Assembly (NCBI GenBank): GCA_009746045.1
Contig: RPFO01000213.1
Location: 62,501 to 126,500 of the forward strand
Direction of reading: 5' to 3'
Source: Mesostigma viride
Lineage: Eukaryota; Streptophyta; Mesostigmatophyceae; Mesostigmatales; Mesostigmataceae
DNA: 64,000 nt
Of this stretch, positions 38,148 through 64,000 are shown one piece after another. Position numbers and translations under genes: made by a program. Under the pieces are notes generated by a model. The model saw only the letters and a list, made by a program, of their open reading frames with translations. It did no database searches and was not told the DNA's origin. How positions within the stretch are numbered: the first letter of the stretch is position 1; each line of letters opens with the position of its first letter.

Positions 38148-38409
38148 ACATACTAAGGTTAGTTGGGTGGCCGGGTTGGCGGATGGTGTGGGGAGCCTGG
38201 AGTATGGCGGTTGGCTTATTATCACCAGCACCATCAAACAGCGGCGCCTGCTCCCAGCTAATAGGGCACTTAGCTCGCACCAAGGTTCCATGTAGACACC
38301 TCACGTGGCCACTCTGCAGGGCTGCGTCCCGCTCAGCCGGGCCGGCACCTCCTCACGTGGGCGGGGCCCAGCCAGGTTAGACGCCGCAAGGCCCGCACCT
38401 TCAAAGAGC

Positions 38410-38712
38410 AGCTCGTAGTAGGGGACATGGGCCGGGGCCTAGGCCTCTCCGTGATTTGGAAACAGATTATGGACAAGTCCAAGTGAGCCCCTAGGTCATA
38501 GAGGACAACAACCCCCCAGCAGTGGGGAAGCAGCGTGTTTGCAAACGCGGGAAGCATGCTAGACAAGACCCCTACGGTCGCGGGCACCATAGACATAGAG
38601 TAGGATTGTTTTTGTAGATATATAGCTCAGACCGGTAGGTCGATTGCGTGTACCCATCCATCCATCCACTGCTGATCCATTAAATAAATCATTAAATAAT
38701 TAATCAATTAAA
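38410..38712 (+). mobile_element. LINE ORF2 tail and 3' UTR (family D), diverged copy
   Basis: The GGCCTCTCCGTGATTTGGAA block and the AGACCGGTAGG...ATCCATCC 3' UTR match 23250-23490. The frame is broken. It runs into a TTAA-type tail that is shared head-on with the next element. Confidence 0.65.
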
Positions 38713-39480
38713 TAAACTCGTGCTCCCGGTGGGGAGTCACGGAGCACCGAAGTGCTTTTAACCCCTGTGTGTGCACAACAGGAAGAAACTGAAGGGCAGA
38801 CGGACCCCCTTTCTCCTTCATGCCATGGCATGAAGGAGGGCACCCTGCAGAGTGCCCATGCCACAGCAGCAATTCATAAACGATCCGGCAAATTCTGTGG
38901 GTGGCATAAGACCCATGTGAGCATATCATAACAAGGCGCGTGGGCAAGTAATCTGATCATAGCCAGGACGTAGCATGGCTGTACAAAGGCTAAGCTAAGG
39001 CTATGGCTGGTTGTGTACCTTGCGTTAGCGGGCACGTGACTAGGTATGGATGGTGGCTCGGCTAGGCAAACATTCTAGGCTGCCATGGCTGCCATGGCGG
39101 CAGTGACTAGCAACAATGATTCAAGCTAGGGCTATTCTAGCCCGCAGGGGGGCACCACATCTTCTTGTAGTTGATCATCAGGTCCCCGCCCAGGTCCAGT
39201 TAACCTTGGGCTTCTGGGGGTCCTGCTTGTGGCGGAGGTATTCTGGCCACAGGTCGCGTCGCTGCTGCTGCTGAGCGGGGGTCAGGTCGTCGTCCAGCGT
39301 CCAGGTGAGTTGGTGCATTACCTCTGTGCATGCTTGCGACTAGAGAGGAACCGTTGGTTGTCCTCAGGGGAGGGGAAGGTGAGCAGGACTTGTGGGGGAG
39401 CCGCCTTGTCCCGTGAGTGGGGAAGGCGGTGCACCCGCCATGCATGGCACCCGCGCAGTTCTACTACCTCACCTACCAGG
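38713..39480 (-). mobile_element. LINE ORF1 C-terminal end and 3' UTR (family A)
   Basis: The minus strand carries the ORF1 end (from about 39480 to 39195; AQQQQRRDLW region), then the 3' UTR with the CATGCCACAGC and CATAGCCAGGACGTAGC blocks, ending at the GTGCTCC...GGAGCAC hairpin (38720-38747). It is 5'-truncated and its frame is broken. Confidence 0.7.
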
Positions 39481-39545
39481 CTGATCCATCCATCGGGGTT
39501 GATGCTCCGTGACTCCCCAACGGGAGCACGTGTTTAATTAATTAC
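39481..39545 (+). mobile_element. very short LINE 3' end
   Basis: Only the ATCCATCC block, the GCTCC...GGGAGCACG hairpin (39504-39530) and a TTTAATTAATTA tail remain: a 65-bp insertion-like remnant. Confidence 0.6.
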
Positions 39546-41050
39546 CGAATCAGCTAATTAATCAATGGCGGTGGGATGATTGTGGGGGACCTGAGTCGTT
39601 CAGTTGTGGGGGCGAGAGTGGTCTGTTGTAGGCAGGTGGGGATGGATATTATCGGTGCCAAACGTGGATGTCTGTAATGTATATTTGTGAGTCAGGGCCG
39701 GGCGGGTATGGAACAGGAAGGCCGGGGAGTCACTCGGGCGAGTGGGATCGGTTAGCGGGGTGGAGGGTGCTGGCGTTGGGGCGGGATGGTTGGAGGCACA
39801 TGGACACCCGTAATGGCAAGAGTAACTGCTTGCATGCATATGTAGCAACGTTGGATCGACCAGCTGCTCGTACATATAGATAGACCATCTACCACCCTAG
39901 GCATGCAACAACCAACAACAACCGATAACCGCCGACAGTGACAAGAGTAGTGAAGAAGATGTGACGCCAAGCCCATTGGAGACCCGGCCGATGTAATTTG
40001 GGTTGGTTCCTACTGAGTCCTGCCGTGCATAATTTGGGGCCGCACACTTCGGTTGGTGCAGCTAGCAAGCCAGCTCGTGGCCGGTATGGTCAGGTATGAG
40101 CCGGAAGGTGGAGACCTTGATGGCCATGGATATCCAGCGTGGCGGAACTGGGCCGGTGGCAAGTTCATGCATGGAGGAGGTGATGGATCGAGCGATTGAT
40201 GAAAGGTAGGCAGTAGCCCGGTGCCCAGCTATAGAAGTGCATGGCGGCGGAAGTTGAAATATTGCTTGCATGACGTGGTGCAAGCGGTGCATGGGAATCA
40301 TTGGTAGGCACTGCCTACTCACTATCACCCGGGCAATCCTGTTACTGCACAGCCCGCAGCCGGCCGGCCATGGAGGAGACGGGCCTTGTTGCGAATCAAG
40401 GGCGTGATATTGCATGGGAAAACAGATGATGCCGAGAGTCTCAGAGCGGCTCGCGTGCATGGTGACAACAGCAGCGTGAGGGCCAATTAGGAGCTCGAGA
40501 TGTCGATCTACATACATTTGGGCCACGGGTGCGGTCGCCAGTGTGACGGAGGCATCTCCACTATCATACCAGTCGGACAGCACCGACTCAATATAGCCAG
40601 AGCCAGCGGAGGGTCGGCTGAGCTGGTGCTGTCCGACTGGCACGATACCTAGGTGCATGTCGGTGGGCCGGGCTAGTAGCTAACTCTATTAACTGCACAT
40701 AATTGCCCTGTAAAGCTTGAAGCGCGGGCATGGGCAGGCGAGGTACTAGAGGGTAACATTGCGCCGGCGGTTGAGGAAATAAAGTCCTGTTTACCGTGCT
40801 AATTGGCCGCCGAAGTAGTCGAGGCGTCGGCTCAGTAACTTGGCAGTGAGGCGATAAGTCTGTCAAAACTGCGCATGGGTGGCATTGTGAAGGTCTCGCG
40901 CATGCACATGTGAGGTTTTTACTATGGGCTAAAATTTAGTGGCTCATGCATTGAATTGTATGCGGGTGTCAGTAACAGTATTATTACAAGCACTTCCACA
41001 CCGTATGCAATTACATGAAGTCTTACAGTGCCCGTTCAGTTTGTTATATC
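39546..41050. other. unassigned region with a 198-codon minus-strand frame
   Basis: A minus-strand frame at 40658-40062 resembles no family I know and could be chance. A perfect 16-bp inverted repeat (CCAGTCGGACAGCACC at 40569-40584, inverse at 40625-40640) lies at its 5' end. Nothing else is supported. Confidence 0.5.
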
Positions 41051-41120
41051 GCTGTTGAGTGTTGAGTTGAGTTGAGTTGAGTTGAGTTGAGTTGAGTATT
41101 CTTTATTCCCGCGCCGTGGT
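41051..41120 (-). mobile_element. retroposon-like 3' end with (ACTCA)n tail
   Basis: On the minus strand CGGCGCGGGAATAAAG is followed by eight or nine ACTCA units. The same CGGCGCGGGAATAAA motif occurs on the plus strand at 61473-61487, again followed by CAACTCAA. This looks like a shared 3' end with a microsatellite tail. Confidence 0.5.
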
Positions 41121-41364
41121 CCGACAGGGTTATTATTTATAGTGGATCCAAAGACTGGTCCAGGTGGCCCTGCCTAGTTATGAGTTATGGGGATGGCAAA
41201 CACTGAGATGAGGTGAGCTAGGCTTTGTTATTTGGCCCTAAAACGCTGTACGAGCTAGTAGGTCTTTGAGAGCTTTTGAGTAATGAGTGCGAATGCGAGT
41301 CATGTGGCCAGAGGCGCCGTGGGCTCACTGGGATGTGGGTTTTTGCTTTGATCCTTCCCTTTTA

Positions 41365-41560
41365 AATTAATTAATTAATTAATTAATTAATAAGCACGTG
41401 ACTGCGTCACGTGGGTGCCAATACACTGAATACAGAGTAAAGGACTAACCTTCAACCCTATATACACAGCGAGAAGGAGGGAGGGCGCCCTAGCTTCTCT
41501 TGACTGCCGCAATTATAAAGTGGGCAGGCCACAGAGCGCTCGAGATCTCCACGGCATGGT
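41365..41560 (-). mobile_element. LINE 3' UTR with type-2 hairpin, truncated
   Basis: Matches 22620-22790 in opposite orientation (GTGGCCTGCCCACTT, GAGAAGCTAGGGC, TATAGGGTTGAAGGTT). It ends in CACGTGACTGCGTCACGTG (41395-41413) and an AATT tail (41366-41390). Confidence 0.7.
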
Positions 41561-41965
41561 GCATCATGCCAGGGCGCAACCCTTTTAAAATCGGCCATAA
41601 TTTATTGCTTGGAATATACTAACCCATTAAAATCAAAAACATGCATGACAGGTGTATCTCGAGTTAATTCTTTTTTCGATTACGGTATTGGCATTCTGTT
41701 GCCGGTATCACGGTCATTTCACAGTACATTGTACCAGCTTGAAAGCGGTCACGACTACATAACGCACGTGGTACGTGCGCCGTAAAGCTATTTCACCACG
41801 GTCATACATGGCAGGCAGCTGATCACGTACGTAGCCCTTGTTTCCTCGCACAGTGGCAGAAGCTTCTCGAAAGATCATCTGGCCCTCAGTTAGAGATTGT
41901 TAATTGATCATATTCTACTCATTAATTTGCGTGGAGGTCCATCGTCAAATTCGATAGACCTGGAC
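41561..41965. other. no gene seen
   Basis: AT-rich sequence without a supported frame or a repeat I can identify. Confidence 0.5.
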
Positions 41966-41969
41966 GTGA

Positions 41970-43028
41970 TTAAAAAAAATTAAATTAAATTATAACATGC
42001 CTCCGTGGGGAGATCATGTAGCACATATTCCATGATGGATGGGGTGGAGGGAGCCGCGTGAACGAACTATCCTAACTCTAAGCTATCTAGAAAATCCTAA
42101 CTACCCTACTCATCAAAACGCCGCCTCCGCTTGGGGGGAGGGGGCTTGCCCACAGGGTCGGGCGTGTGCGCCTTGACAATCTTCTTCCACCGCGTCTTGT
42201 CCTGCATGGCAGTCCAAAGACGGGAGAGAGAGTGGATGCGGTGCTCAAACTGGGCTGGGACCACTAGGTCGTCCAGCAACATCTGGATGTAGTTCGTGAC
42301 AGGTTTCCCTACCCTCTTTGGGATGTCCTCGGGGCCAGGCCAGGTCAGAATGTGTCGCCCTGGCTGGCCAAGCCGCTGGGGGCCGGCCAGGCCAAGGGCG
42401 GTGTCGACCTGGCTGGTGCGAGCAAGGTGTCCTACAAATGCTATCCTACGCTGCCTAATCTCGTCCGAAATACGAGGCATGCCATGGTACAAAGATTCTG
42501 ATGATGGAAACTCGGAAAACCTGTCGGAGCATCCTGTAAAACGTGCCGTCTAGCCTAGCTGCCAGTTTGGGTGGGATGGTCCACGCCTCGGCGCCATACG
42601 TGAGCACCGTGAGGACGAGGACCTTGAAGAGCATGCGCTTGCGGTGCTCGCCCAGGCCCTTCGAGCGTCAGTAGGTTTTGAGCGAACGGAGCTTGGCCCA
42701 GGCCAGGCCGATGCGGGTGTCCACATCGTCGGCAGTGTCAGGAAGCCAGCTCCCCAACAGCTTGAAGCGGTCGCGGAACGGGACCTCCGTCCCGTCGAGC
42801 AGGCGCGGCAGCGGTGGTGCACTGGAGGCCCCAATCACCATCGCCTCGGTTTTGACACTAATCTCCAACCCCACCGCCCGCGTCTCCAGGCCCAGACAGT
42901 CCAGCCAGGTCTGAATGTGCTCGGGGCTCTCGATGAGGGTGGTGTCATCCGCATAAATCAGGTCGGCAAGGCGGTAACCAGGTCTAACCCCGCCGTGCTC
43001 TTTCACGTTAAGGATGTCCAAGCCTGGC
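41970..43028 (-). mobile_element. LINE ORF2 copy, near-identical to 23.8-24.9 kb, truncated
   Basis: Carries the 3' UTR, the ORF2 C-terminus (IRQRRIAFVGHLARTSQ, KRRRRFDE) and RT motif C (YADDTTLIESPEHI), ending abruptly at 43028 within LDILNV. One short deletion near 42520 and a frame break near 42666 are visible. Its high similarity to the 23.8-kb copy means both come from a recently active source. Confidence 0.85.
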
Positions 43029-43529
43029 CGGTCAGAAAATTTCCCCTGATCGATTCGCATGCATGCATGGGCCGGCGTATACCTACCTACCTTTTAGCTA
43101 AGATGGTCCTGTATAGCTACCCAGGTGTGCCGGGGCTGTGACTACGATTTGCACTGCCAGCGTGAACGCGCGCAATGAACGCGTTTTCGAAGCATTTACG
43201 TTAGTCCATTGCCAGTATGGTGTTGCGCGAGAGAAGGTCTGCAAATTACATGCCAGTGGACTGTGCCGGCGCATAACGTCATGTAGAACTAAAGCGTGCT
43301 CCATTATTTCCCTGTTCGTAATTATTAGCTTCTTTTCTATTACTGTTCATCATGCATCCTACAAGATGCCAGCTGGCAATTTTGTGTCGGCTGGCGGCTG
43401 GACTCCGCTTGATATAAGTGTGGGTCGTGATGATTTCAGCACTGCGGTGATTGAACCCTGTTTCGTATATTGCATCCACAAGTATCATACTTTATCGTGG
43501 ACTTTTCGTGATAATAGACACGGCATGGA

Positions 43530-43835
43530 CATGTGCTACACTAGACGTGAAGGGCTCACCCCCGGGCAGCCTCCTGGTTTGTCTGTAATATGGAGGCAGA
43601 TGGTGCGCAAGGATAGATGGCAAGTAGTGATGAAGGAGACCACCCCAAAGCCTGTGGGGGCTCCGCGTGTGACCAAGTATGGCATTCATAGCGATTCGGG
43701 CCGCGGTGCCCACACCCCTGTAACTAGGACCTAGATAGCTTATACCATCCATTCCATCCCATGTTCCCCTCCCACTGAGGACTTATGCTCACGTGACGCA
43801 GTCACGTGTCTAGTAATTATTAATTAATTAATTAA
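43530..43835 (+). mobile_element. LINE ORF2 C-terminal tail and 3' UTR (type-2 hairpin)
   Basis: Encodes GLSVIWRQMVRKDRWQVVMK and KPVGAPRVTKYG then a stop. The 3' UTR ends in CACGTGACGCAGTCACGTG (43790-43808) and AATT repeats. The frame upstream of about 43540 does not match the other LINE copies. The encoded tail is a third variant of the family pattern. Confidence 0.7.
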
Positions 43836-44026
43836 TCATACTTTAATTTCTGAATAACCTTGGCACCGGCCAGCCAAGAGCTGTTTCTGTGTCATTGTTA
43901 TAAATGACACCTTGTGTTTGTTTTAAAACACAAGCTGCTAGTGGCGGTTTCGCACGTGTGGCATGCACCTTTGCTCGACCTGGAGCTCATGTGATTAATG
44001 AACGTTGATTTCCGTTTGGTTGAATT

Positions 44027-44350
44027 GAATTGAATTGTAACATAACTCCGTTGGGAGTATATGTAGCACATAGCCCAGAGAAGGGGCATATGGCCTATCA
44101 TACATTCTAGGCTACTTCATGCAAGGGTGGGAATGTAAGCTACCCCTGCTCTAGGTGCACCAGGGCACCTGCACCCTCATGGTCTATCACGCTATGCCCG
44201 GGTAAGGGGGGAGCATGCCTGTGAGGGAGGAAGATCATCATGGCTATACAAGAGCTAGGACATGGCTTCTCGACAGAGAGCATCTCTCTGCATGGCATAG
44301 CATGGCTCAATTCTTAATGCAACATCCATGGCTCAATTCTTAATACATCA
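44027..44350 (-). mobile_element. LINE 3' UTR, family B, truncated
   Basis: Near-copy of 28258-28530 (minus orientation), with ACTCCGTTGGGAGT at 44046-44059 and a GAATT-type tail. No coding part. Confidence 0.7.
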
Positions 44351-44459
44351 TCCGTTTGGTTGCGATGTGGATAGGTTTGAAACATCGACCTCTCTGGGTG
44401 TGAATGGTGATCAATCGACTGTGGTATAATATTGAGATCAACCCTGCACGTAGAGGCCG

Positions 44460-44575
44460 CTCGCTGTTATGATCCATCTAGCTTATACCATCCATTCCAT
44501 CCCATGTTGCCCTCCCACTGAGGACTTATGCGCACGTGACGCAGTCACGTGTCTATTTAATTAATTAATTAATTA
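44460..44575 (+). mobile_element. short LINE 3' end (type-2 hairpin)
   Basis: Repeats 43730-43830: GCTTATACCATCCATTCCAT, CACGTGACGCAGTCACGTG at 44533-44551, then a TTAA tail. Confidence 0.7.
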
Positions 44576-46067
44576 ATGCAATCAGGCTGTCCCGTGGTCC
44601 AGCTAGAGCCGGGTTGGCAAATACGGGTACGGGGTATAAACGCGGGGCCTGAAAATACGGTATAATACGTGGGGGGTGTAAAATACGCGGTGTAAAATAC
44701 GCGACTGTTTTTAGGGTTTTAGGGCGTGCATCTACGTGGAAAACACTGGCCTTGATAGTAATTAACAAAGCTTGTCATTTCACCATGTGTTCCAATAGTC
44801 AGTCACCCAATGAGCACGCTCATTGATGATGTTCATGAAGTTATTAATTGCAACTGAATTTTGGTGTACATGCTTATTTATTAAAATCAGCCGCGTGGAA
44901 GGCAATGCCATTCTCGAAAAAAAAAAATTCGGCAACCAGCAGCTGGGCACGAATTCTCGTCGGTGGGAACCAGCCTTTAGGTGATGGTCTGCTGGCCTTT
45001 GTTGGGAGCCGACGACGAGGCAGCCGGCGCAGCCCCTCCCATCTCCGCCATTTCCCTGTTCAAATATGGTGATGCTTCTTAATGGCGTCTGACTTCTTCA
45101 ACTTTGTTAGCAATCCTGAGAAACCTGTTCCGGATATTCTGTGAAATGTTCTCCAATGCCGGCGCACAGATAGGCTATGTAGCTTGGAACGCATTTAGAG
45201 GTGCCGGACTACGCGCTTTATGCATCCGGATCACGCTGCATACATTTGGCAAGTAATTTCGTCGTTGGTCAACTTCATCTTCTTAGAAACAACCGGAAAT
45301 AGTATTATTGTATTTCATTCATCACAGGCAAGCATGCTGCATGTCGACCACCGAGTATTAAGTGAGAAAACTATCCCTGGAACCTGGCGATCCAACGCTG
45401 TATAGTTCTAGCAAGTCTGACAGGTAATTTTTAATTTTCCATCAATTAATCTGACTTTCCTCTCAGACAACTACCCTAGTCCTTGCACGGCGTTGGATCG
45501 CCATGCGTCCAGCTGGTCCAGGCATTGTTGTCTCACTTCATTAAGTGTGCATGATCGTCAAATAGTGTGCAGCCTGGCCTGCCCCTTAATTTCTGGTCGT
45601 AATTAGCATGTAATTCTGGTGCATCATCCGTTAACTAGAAAAACAGCACCTCCGGTAGTATATGTCGTCCCAACTAGTACATCGCCGGTACATGCATGCC
45701 AGCACGCATGTACATGCAATACTGTCTGGACAACGTTGAATAGCTAGTTTTCCCACATATCAGTACATGCGTGCAGTACTGTGTACATTACCACACCGGC
45801 ACAGTTCAATTCTTGCACCGGATCTGGACCCCCTTGAGAGCTGCATGCACGTATTTGCGCGCCCAGCTAGAATATTTTGGAGGCCAACCACACGGTATGG
45901 GGGTGGATTCACAAAGCCTAGACAGTTAGCTATGTACTGGTCATAATTTGGCAAGGAATCACGCATAATGTTGTTAGTCACATAGCAGTGAAGTTATAAC
46001 TGACTTCGCTGGCCCTTACATGTTGCAACATCCATGGTAGCATGATCTCCGAAGTGGCAAGGGCCAG
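44576..46067. other. 3' flank of the U-box/kinase/WD40 gene, no gene seen
   Basis: Mixed, fairly AT-rich sequence. No frame I can support and no recognised repeats. The part next to 46067 would hold the 3' UTR of the minus-strand gene. Confidence 0.5.
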
Positions 46068-60691
<14,624 letters not shown>

Positions 60692-61580
60692 TTTACTACC
60701 CCAGCTTCCGTATAATCCCCCTCAATTCAATCAATCAAAGCCCGGCCGTGGGCAGGGCCAGGTTGACATGAGCTGAGAATGTGCCTCCCTGTACCTGAAT
60801 GCATGAAGTCACACATCAGCTTGCTGCACGAAGGCGCAGAAGCTGAGCGCTTGCTCATCGTGGGCAACGCCTATCATATGAGCGAGGGATGGTGCGGCGA
60901 TGGTCATGCCGCGATCGCCGGGATTATGTCGCAGTGGCCTGCAGGCGCCCAAGTCCACTTGAGCATTGAGTGCACGTGGCCATTGGCTATTTGAAATAAC
61001 CAGTTCATGGCGAAACTGCGAAGTGCGGTGCGGAATTAATTGCCGTCCGCATAGCACTGCAGTGGAAGCCCGTCATTCTACGATAGGGCACCAGTTCTGC
61101 ATGCGCCAGTTTTCAGTTGTGGCACGTGATTCCCGTATCACAGGACCGACGTCCGACATAGATAATTATATGGAAATGCCACGCGTAATGCGTATGAAAT
61201 GGGCATGCGCTGGTCGCTCCCTGCGGATTGCGTTTGGCCGGTGCGCTCGATGGCGACCAACGTTTTTACAAAGGTGCCTGGGCCCTGGAGGTGGGCAAAT
61301 TATAGTGGGCGCATCCTGGGCGCATGCGAGTTCTGAACTCCCCACCGTCAGGCGTTAACCAGCGCGCTAGTTATTAGTTGACGTGTCATTCGGTACATAC
61401 TGCGTTCCGTTGATCCGTTCACATTCATGGTCTGAAATCTGAATTCGACTTTCGTAAACTTTATGGAACCACCGGCGCGGGAATAAACACAACTCAAACT
61501 TTATGGGGGAAAAAAAAGGTTACATGGAAAATCTGACTTCGGCGGCAGCATAATCATCGACTTCCAGCCAGCGGGCGCGT
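60692..61580. other. upstream flank of the U-box/kinase/WD40 gene
   Basis: The promoter and 5' UTR of the minus-strand gene should lie here. I see no clear TATA box or other gene. At 61473-61499 a CGGCGCGGGAATAAA motif with a CAACTCAA end matches the retroposon tail at 41051-41120. Confidence 0.5.
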
Positions 61581-61732
61581 ATGTACCAGGGTCCAGGTTC
61601 CACTCATCAGGTCCCTCTCCCTCTCTGCTGCCCATGTGCCACGTGGGCCTCAAGCCCTCAACAACAACAGCATTTACAGCAACAGGTTGTCAGGTTCCTG
61701 AATCCTGACAGTTCCTGCCCACCTACAGTACA

Positions 61733-61736
<4 letters not shown>

Positions 61737-61764
<28 letters not shown>

Positions 61765-61790
61765 CTTGTTGTGTCCCACGCCGCCCACCT
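61737..61790 (-). mobile_element. (AAC)n retroposon tail
   Basis: The plus strand shows TTGTTGTTG... then TTGTGTCCCACGCCGCC. On the minus strand this reads GGCGTGGGACACAA(CAA)n, the same 3' end as at 34884-34911 and 34991-35031. Confidence 0.55.
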
Positions 61791-61795
61791 ACAGT

Positions 61796-64000
61796 AGGAA
61801 TACCAGAATGTGATGAAAGGAAACCGCGAGGTTTGTTCCAAACTGCTTATGTTGATGACACCACTAATGTCTGCACCTCCACTACCGATGTGCATGCTAT
61901 CATGGAGAATATCACGACATACTCTATGGCCTCTCAACAGCGGTGTAACGTGCAAAAGTCCACGGGGCTGCACATCGGGAGAGGATCCTCCCCCCGCTTA
62001 TCACTCCCTAATCTGCCTGTGACATGGGTCCAGCCAGACGGTCACCACCTATTACACAACTGCCCTATCGGTTGCACTATGGATGGACGTCTTGCTGAAC
62101 ACCCCACCTTTTTGTATGACAACACAACACACAGTGGCAAACTCACAGGCATGCTCCAAGCGGCATCAAGATGGGCAGCGGTTCCCCGTCTCAGCCTACG
62201 GGGCAGGGTCCTCATCACCAACCAAATGTTATTCTCCAAAGTGCTCTACTACTGCCAAGGTCACCCACCTAACGAGTACACCACCAAGATCATCCAACGA
62301 ATCGGCAGCAATTTTGTTTGGAAACAGCAGGGTATCATAACACACACGGTGCCGGGATGGATCGATCGGGACATGTCCTATATGCCATGGGTTCAAGGAG
62401 GCTTGGGCTTACATAATATGGAGTGGCGCTTATGGTCAGTGTACACCAAACAGATCCTAACCGCTTTCATAGGCGTAAACGCACACCCTGGTTGTATGTT
62501 GGCACAAGAAGCTTTCGCCACAACCTATACCCACAACAATGGTACATCATGGCACTTGGGGGCAGCAATACTTACATGTGCGCTCACTTCGTATAAAGGC
62601 TTATCATGGTACTGGGCACGTATGTGGAAAGGTTATAAGAACCTAAAACCGGACAGAATTGCTCACCCTACCACGCGGGAAGAGGTGGCACGCCAACCAT
62701 TATATTTCAATGATTTGCTGCGCGATAGTGAGCATAATGTGTTTGGTGTTTTAAGCGGCCGCAACCCATATGAGGGCTTTTTGACGGCCAACCCGCCGGT
62801 TACGCGAATCATCGATTTATACGCGGCTGACGGTGACCGATATCGCCTCCTAACATACACGGAAATCAGTGCGTGGATCGCAAACATGCCCAGCCGACCA
62901 GCTTGGGACAACCTTCTACAAGCAATTCCCGCAGGATGGCATACCCTCATGACAACCCCACGCAAACCCCTACAAGTCGGGGAATGGGTGAGCTATTACC
63001 CGGATCGCGACACGTCCATACATAAGGGCTGCATCGTTGCGGTCGCGTCGACGGGCGTTACCATACAATTGCTCCAGGAGACACCCGACGGTCAAGGACT
63101 TCTCGGCAAATTGATTACATCGTACGCCTACATTCCAGCATTTCAATGTCACCGCATTCGAGTGGTCCCGTGGTCACTGTCACAGGCGTGCATGTTACCC
63201 TTGGACCCCACCACAGTGATACGCGACACCACATGGCTACATGTTGGCAAGGGGCGACTGGACACGCTTGCTCTAGACCCGCTAGAATTTGGGTGGGTCC
63301 TCACATCTGGCGGCACCCCCATGACGAAGTGCCTTTTCGAGTACACGGCAGACTGGGGATACCGGCTACTTCTACATAAAAATCATAGGATGCACCCGGG
63401 TCGCCTGCGCTGGCACCCCGAGTGGCCGGGCTACACCTGGATCAAGAACATTACCTTGGCAGTTGATCACCCATTGGTTGACAAACGGGCCACCGACGTC
63501 CAGCACCTGCTTATGCATCGGGCCATCGGGGTCAACTCCCAATTGCACCACCGGTACTCCCACGCGGCGGCATGCTTATGCAACATTCCAGATGAAACAA
63601 TTGAGCACAGATTTCTGGACTGCCAACTCGCAGGGGTTTGGCAATGGCTGCTGGGTATATGGGCCAAGTGGATGGCTATTACAGCTCCCCCCACCACCGT
63701 CACACTATCTACGGTTATTTTCGGCATCACGGGATTACGGGACGCGAGCCTCACAGCCAACCAGATGGCATGGATATTCTGATCAGACACTCCATGGCAT
63801 GGATATGGCTACGCACGACGATGCTTCACACCATATGGCAAGTTCGCAACGAGACCGTATTCACGTTACGTGCCGCGTACACGAGAGGTGCCGTGGTCCG
63901 CCGGTTCAGTTTATCTCCTCTTGGAACCTGGCTATGCGTCGTTACTGGCTCCTGGCGACGGAACAACACAAAGTATGGGACCCGGGCCCTAACAATGACA
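61796..64000 (+). mobile_element. LINE reverse transcriptase and zinc-tail fragment, runs off the window
   Basis: Starts within RT at motif C (QTAYVDDTTNVCTS), so the 5' part is missing. It continues through the thumb (GRVLITNQMLFSKVLYYCQG), a long linker (FEYTADWGYRLLLHKNHRMH) and a zinc-binding RT tail (CLCNIPDETIEHRFLDCQLA). The frame is open to 63782. A short duplication of ATGGCATGGATAT (63766-63778 and 63811-63823) with intervening sequence then brings a stop, after which homology to the 36.1-36.4 kb copy resumes. The clade differs from the YADD LINE in this window. Confidence 0.82.

Noticed and set aside
40062-40658. 198-residue minus-strand protein
   Set aside because: No recognisable family, no splice context, and neighbours are repeats; kept only as an unassigned region.

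Overview
This window is nuclear DNA from an intron-rich eukaryote. GT-AG introns (plus one GC-AG intron) separate short GC-rich exons. A secretory protein with a PPPSPPPP-type proline stalk, a plant-like U-box, and dense microsatellites all suggest a green-lineage microalga. The species is inferred, not shown.

Three host genes can be built from matching splice phases. (1) Plus strand, 270-15279, open at its 5' side: 18 exons, 1206 codons in the window, coding for a low-complexity and coiled-coil region followed by two tandem globin domains and a charged tail. (2) Minus strand, 34552-31109: 4 exons, 543 residues, with a signal peptide, an ectodomain resembling choice-of-anchor E, a proline-rich stalk, one membrane helix and a cytosolic tail. 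(3) Minus strand, 60691-46068: 13 exons, about 1264 residues, a single protein with an N-terminal U-box, a Ser/Thr-type kinase, a long coiled coil and seven WD40 blades at one blade per exon. This is the most striking gene here: it looks like a Prp19-like layout (U-box, coiled coil, WD40) with a protein kinase inserted.

The stretch 15.3-31 kb and 34.6-44.6 kb is mostly mobile DNA. LINE pieces dominate: ORF1 proteins with coiled coils, ORF2 reverse transcriptases with FVDY/YADD boxes, and a second LINE clade with YVDD and a zinc-binding tail. Most are cut short at the 5' end, and many end in a small hairpin (CTCC-loop-GGAG or CACGTGAC-loop-GTCACGTG) followed by a TTAA-type microsatellite. Four non-autonomous elements with inverted ends are well bounded: a Tc1/mariner-like MITE, a hAT-like element with an 8-bp target duplication, a piggyBac-like element in TTAA, and a GGCCGGG-ended element full of GTGCGAAAT repeats. 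A 582-bp TG...CA unit with a 5-bp duplication may be a solo LTR.

Two genome-level oddities stand out. First, many introns begin with tandem echoes of the preceding exon end plus its 5' splice site. Second, a 35-bp LINE tail landed in a WD40 exon, duplicated its splice donor, and left both possible splice products in frame.
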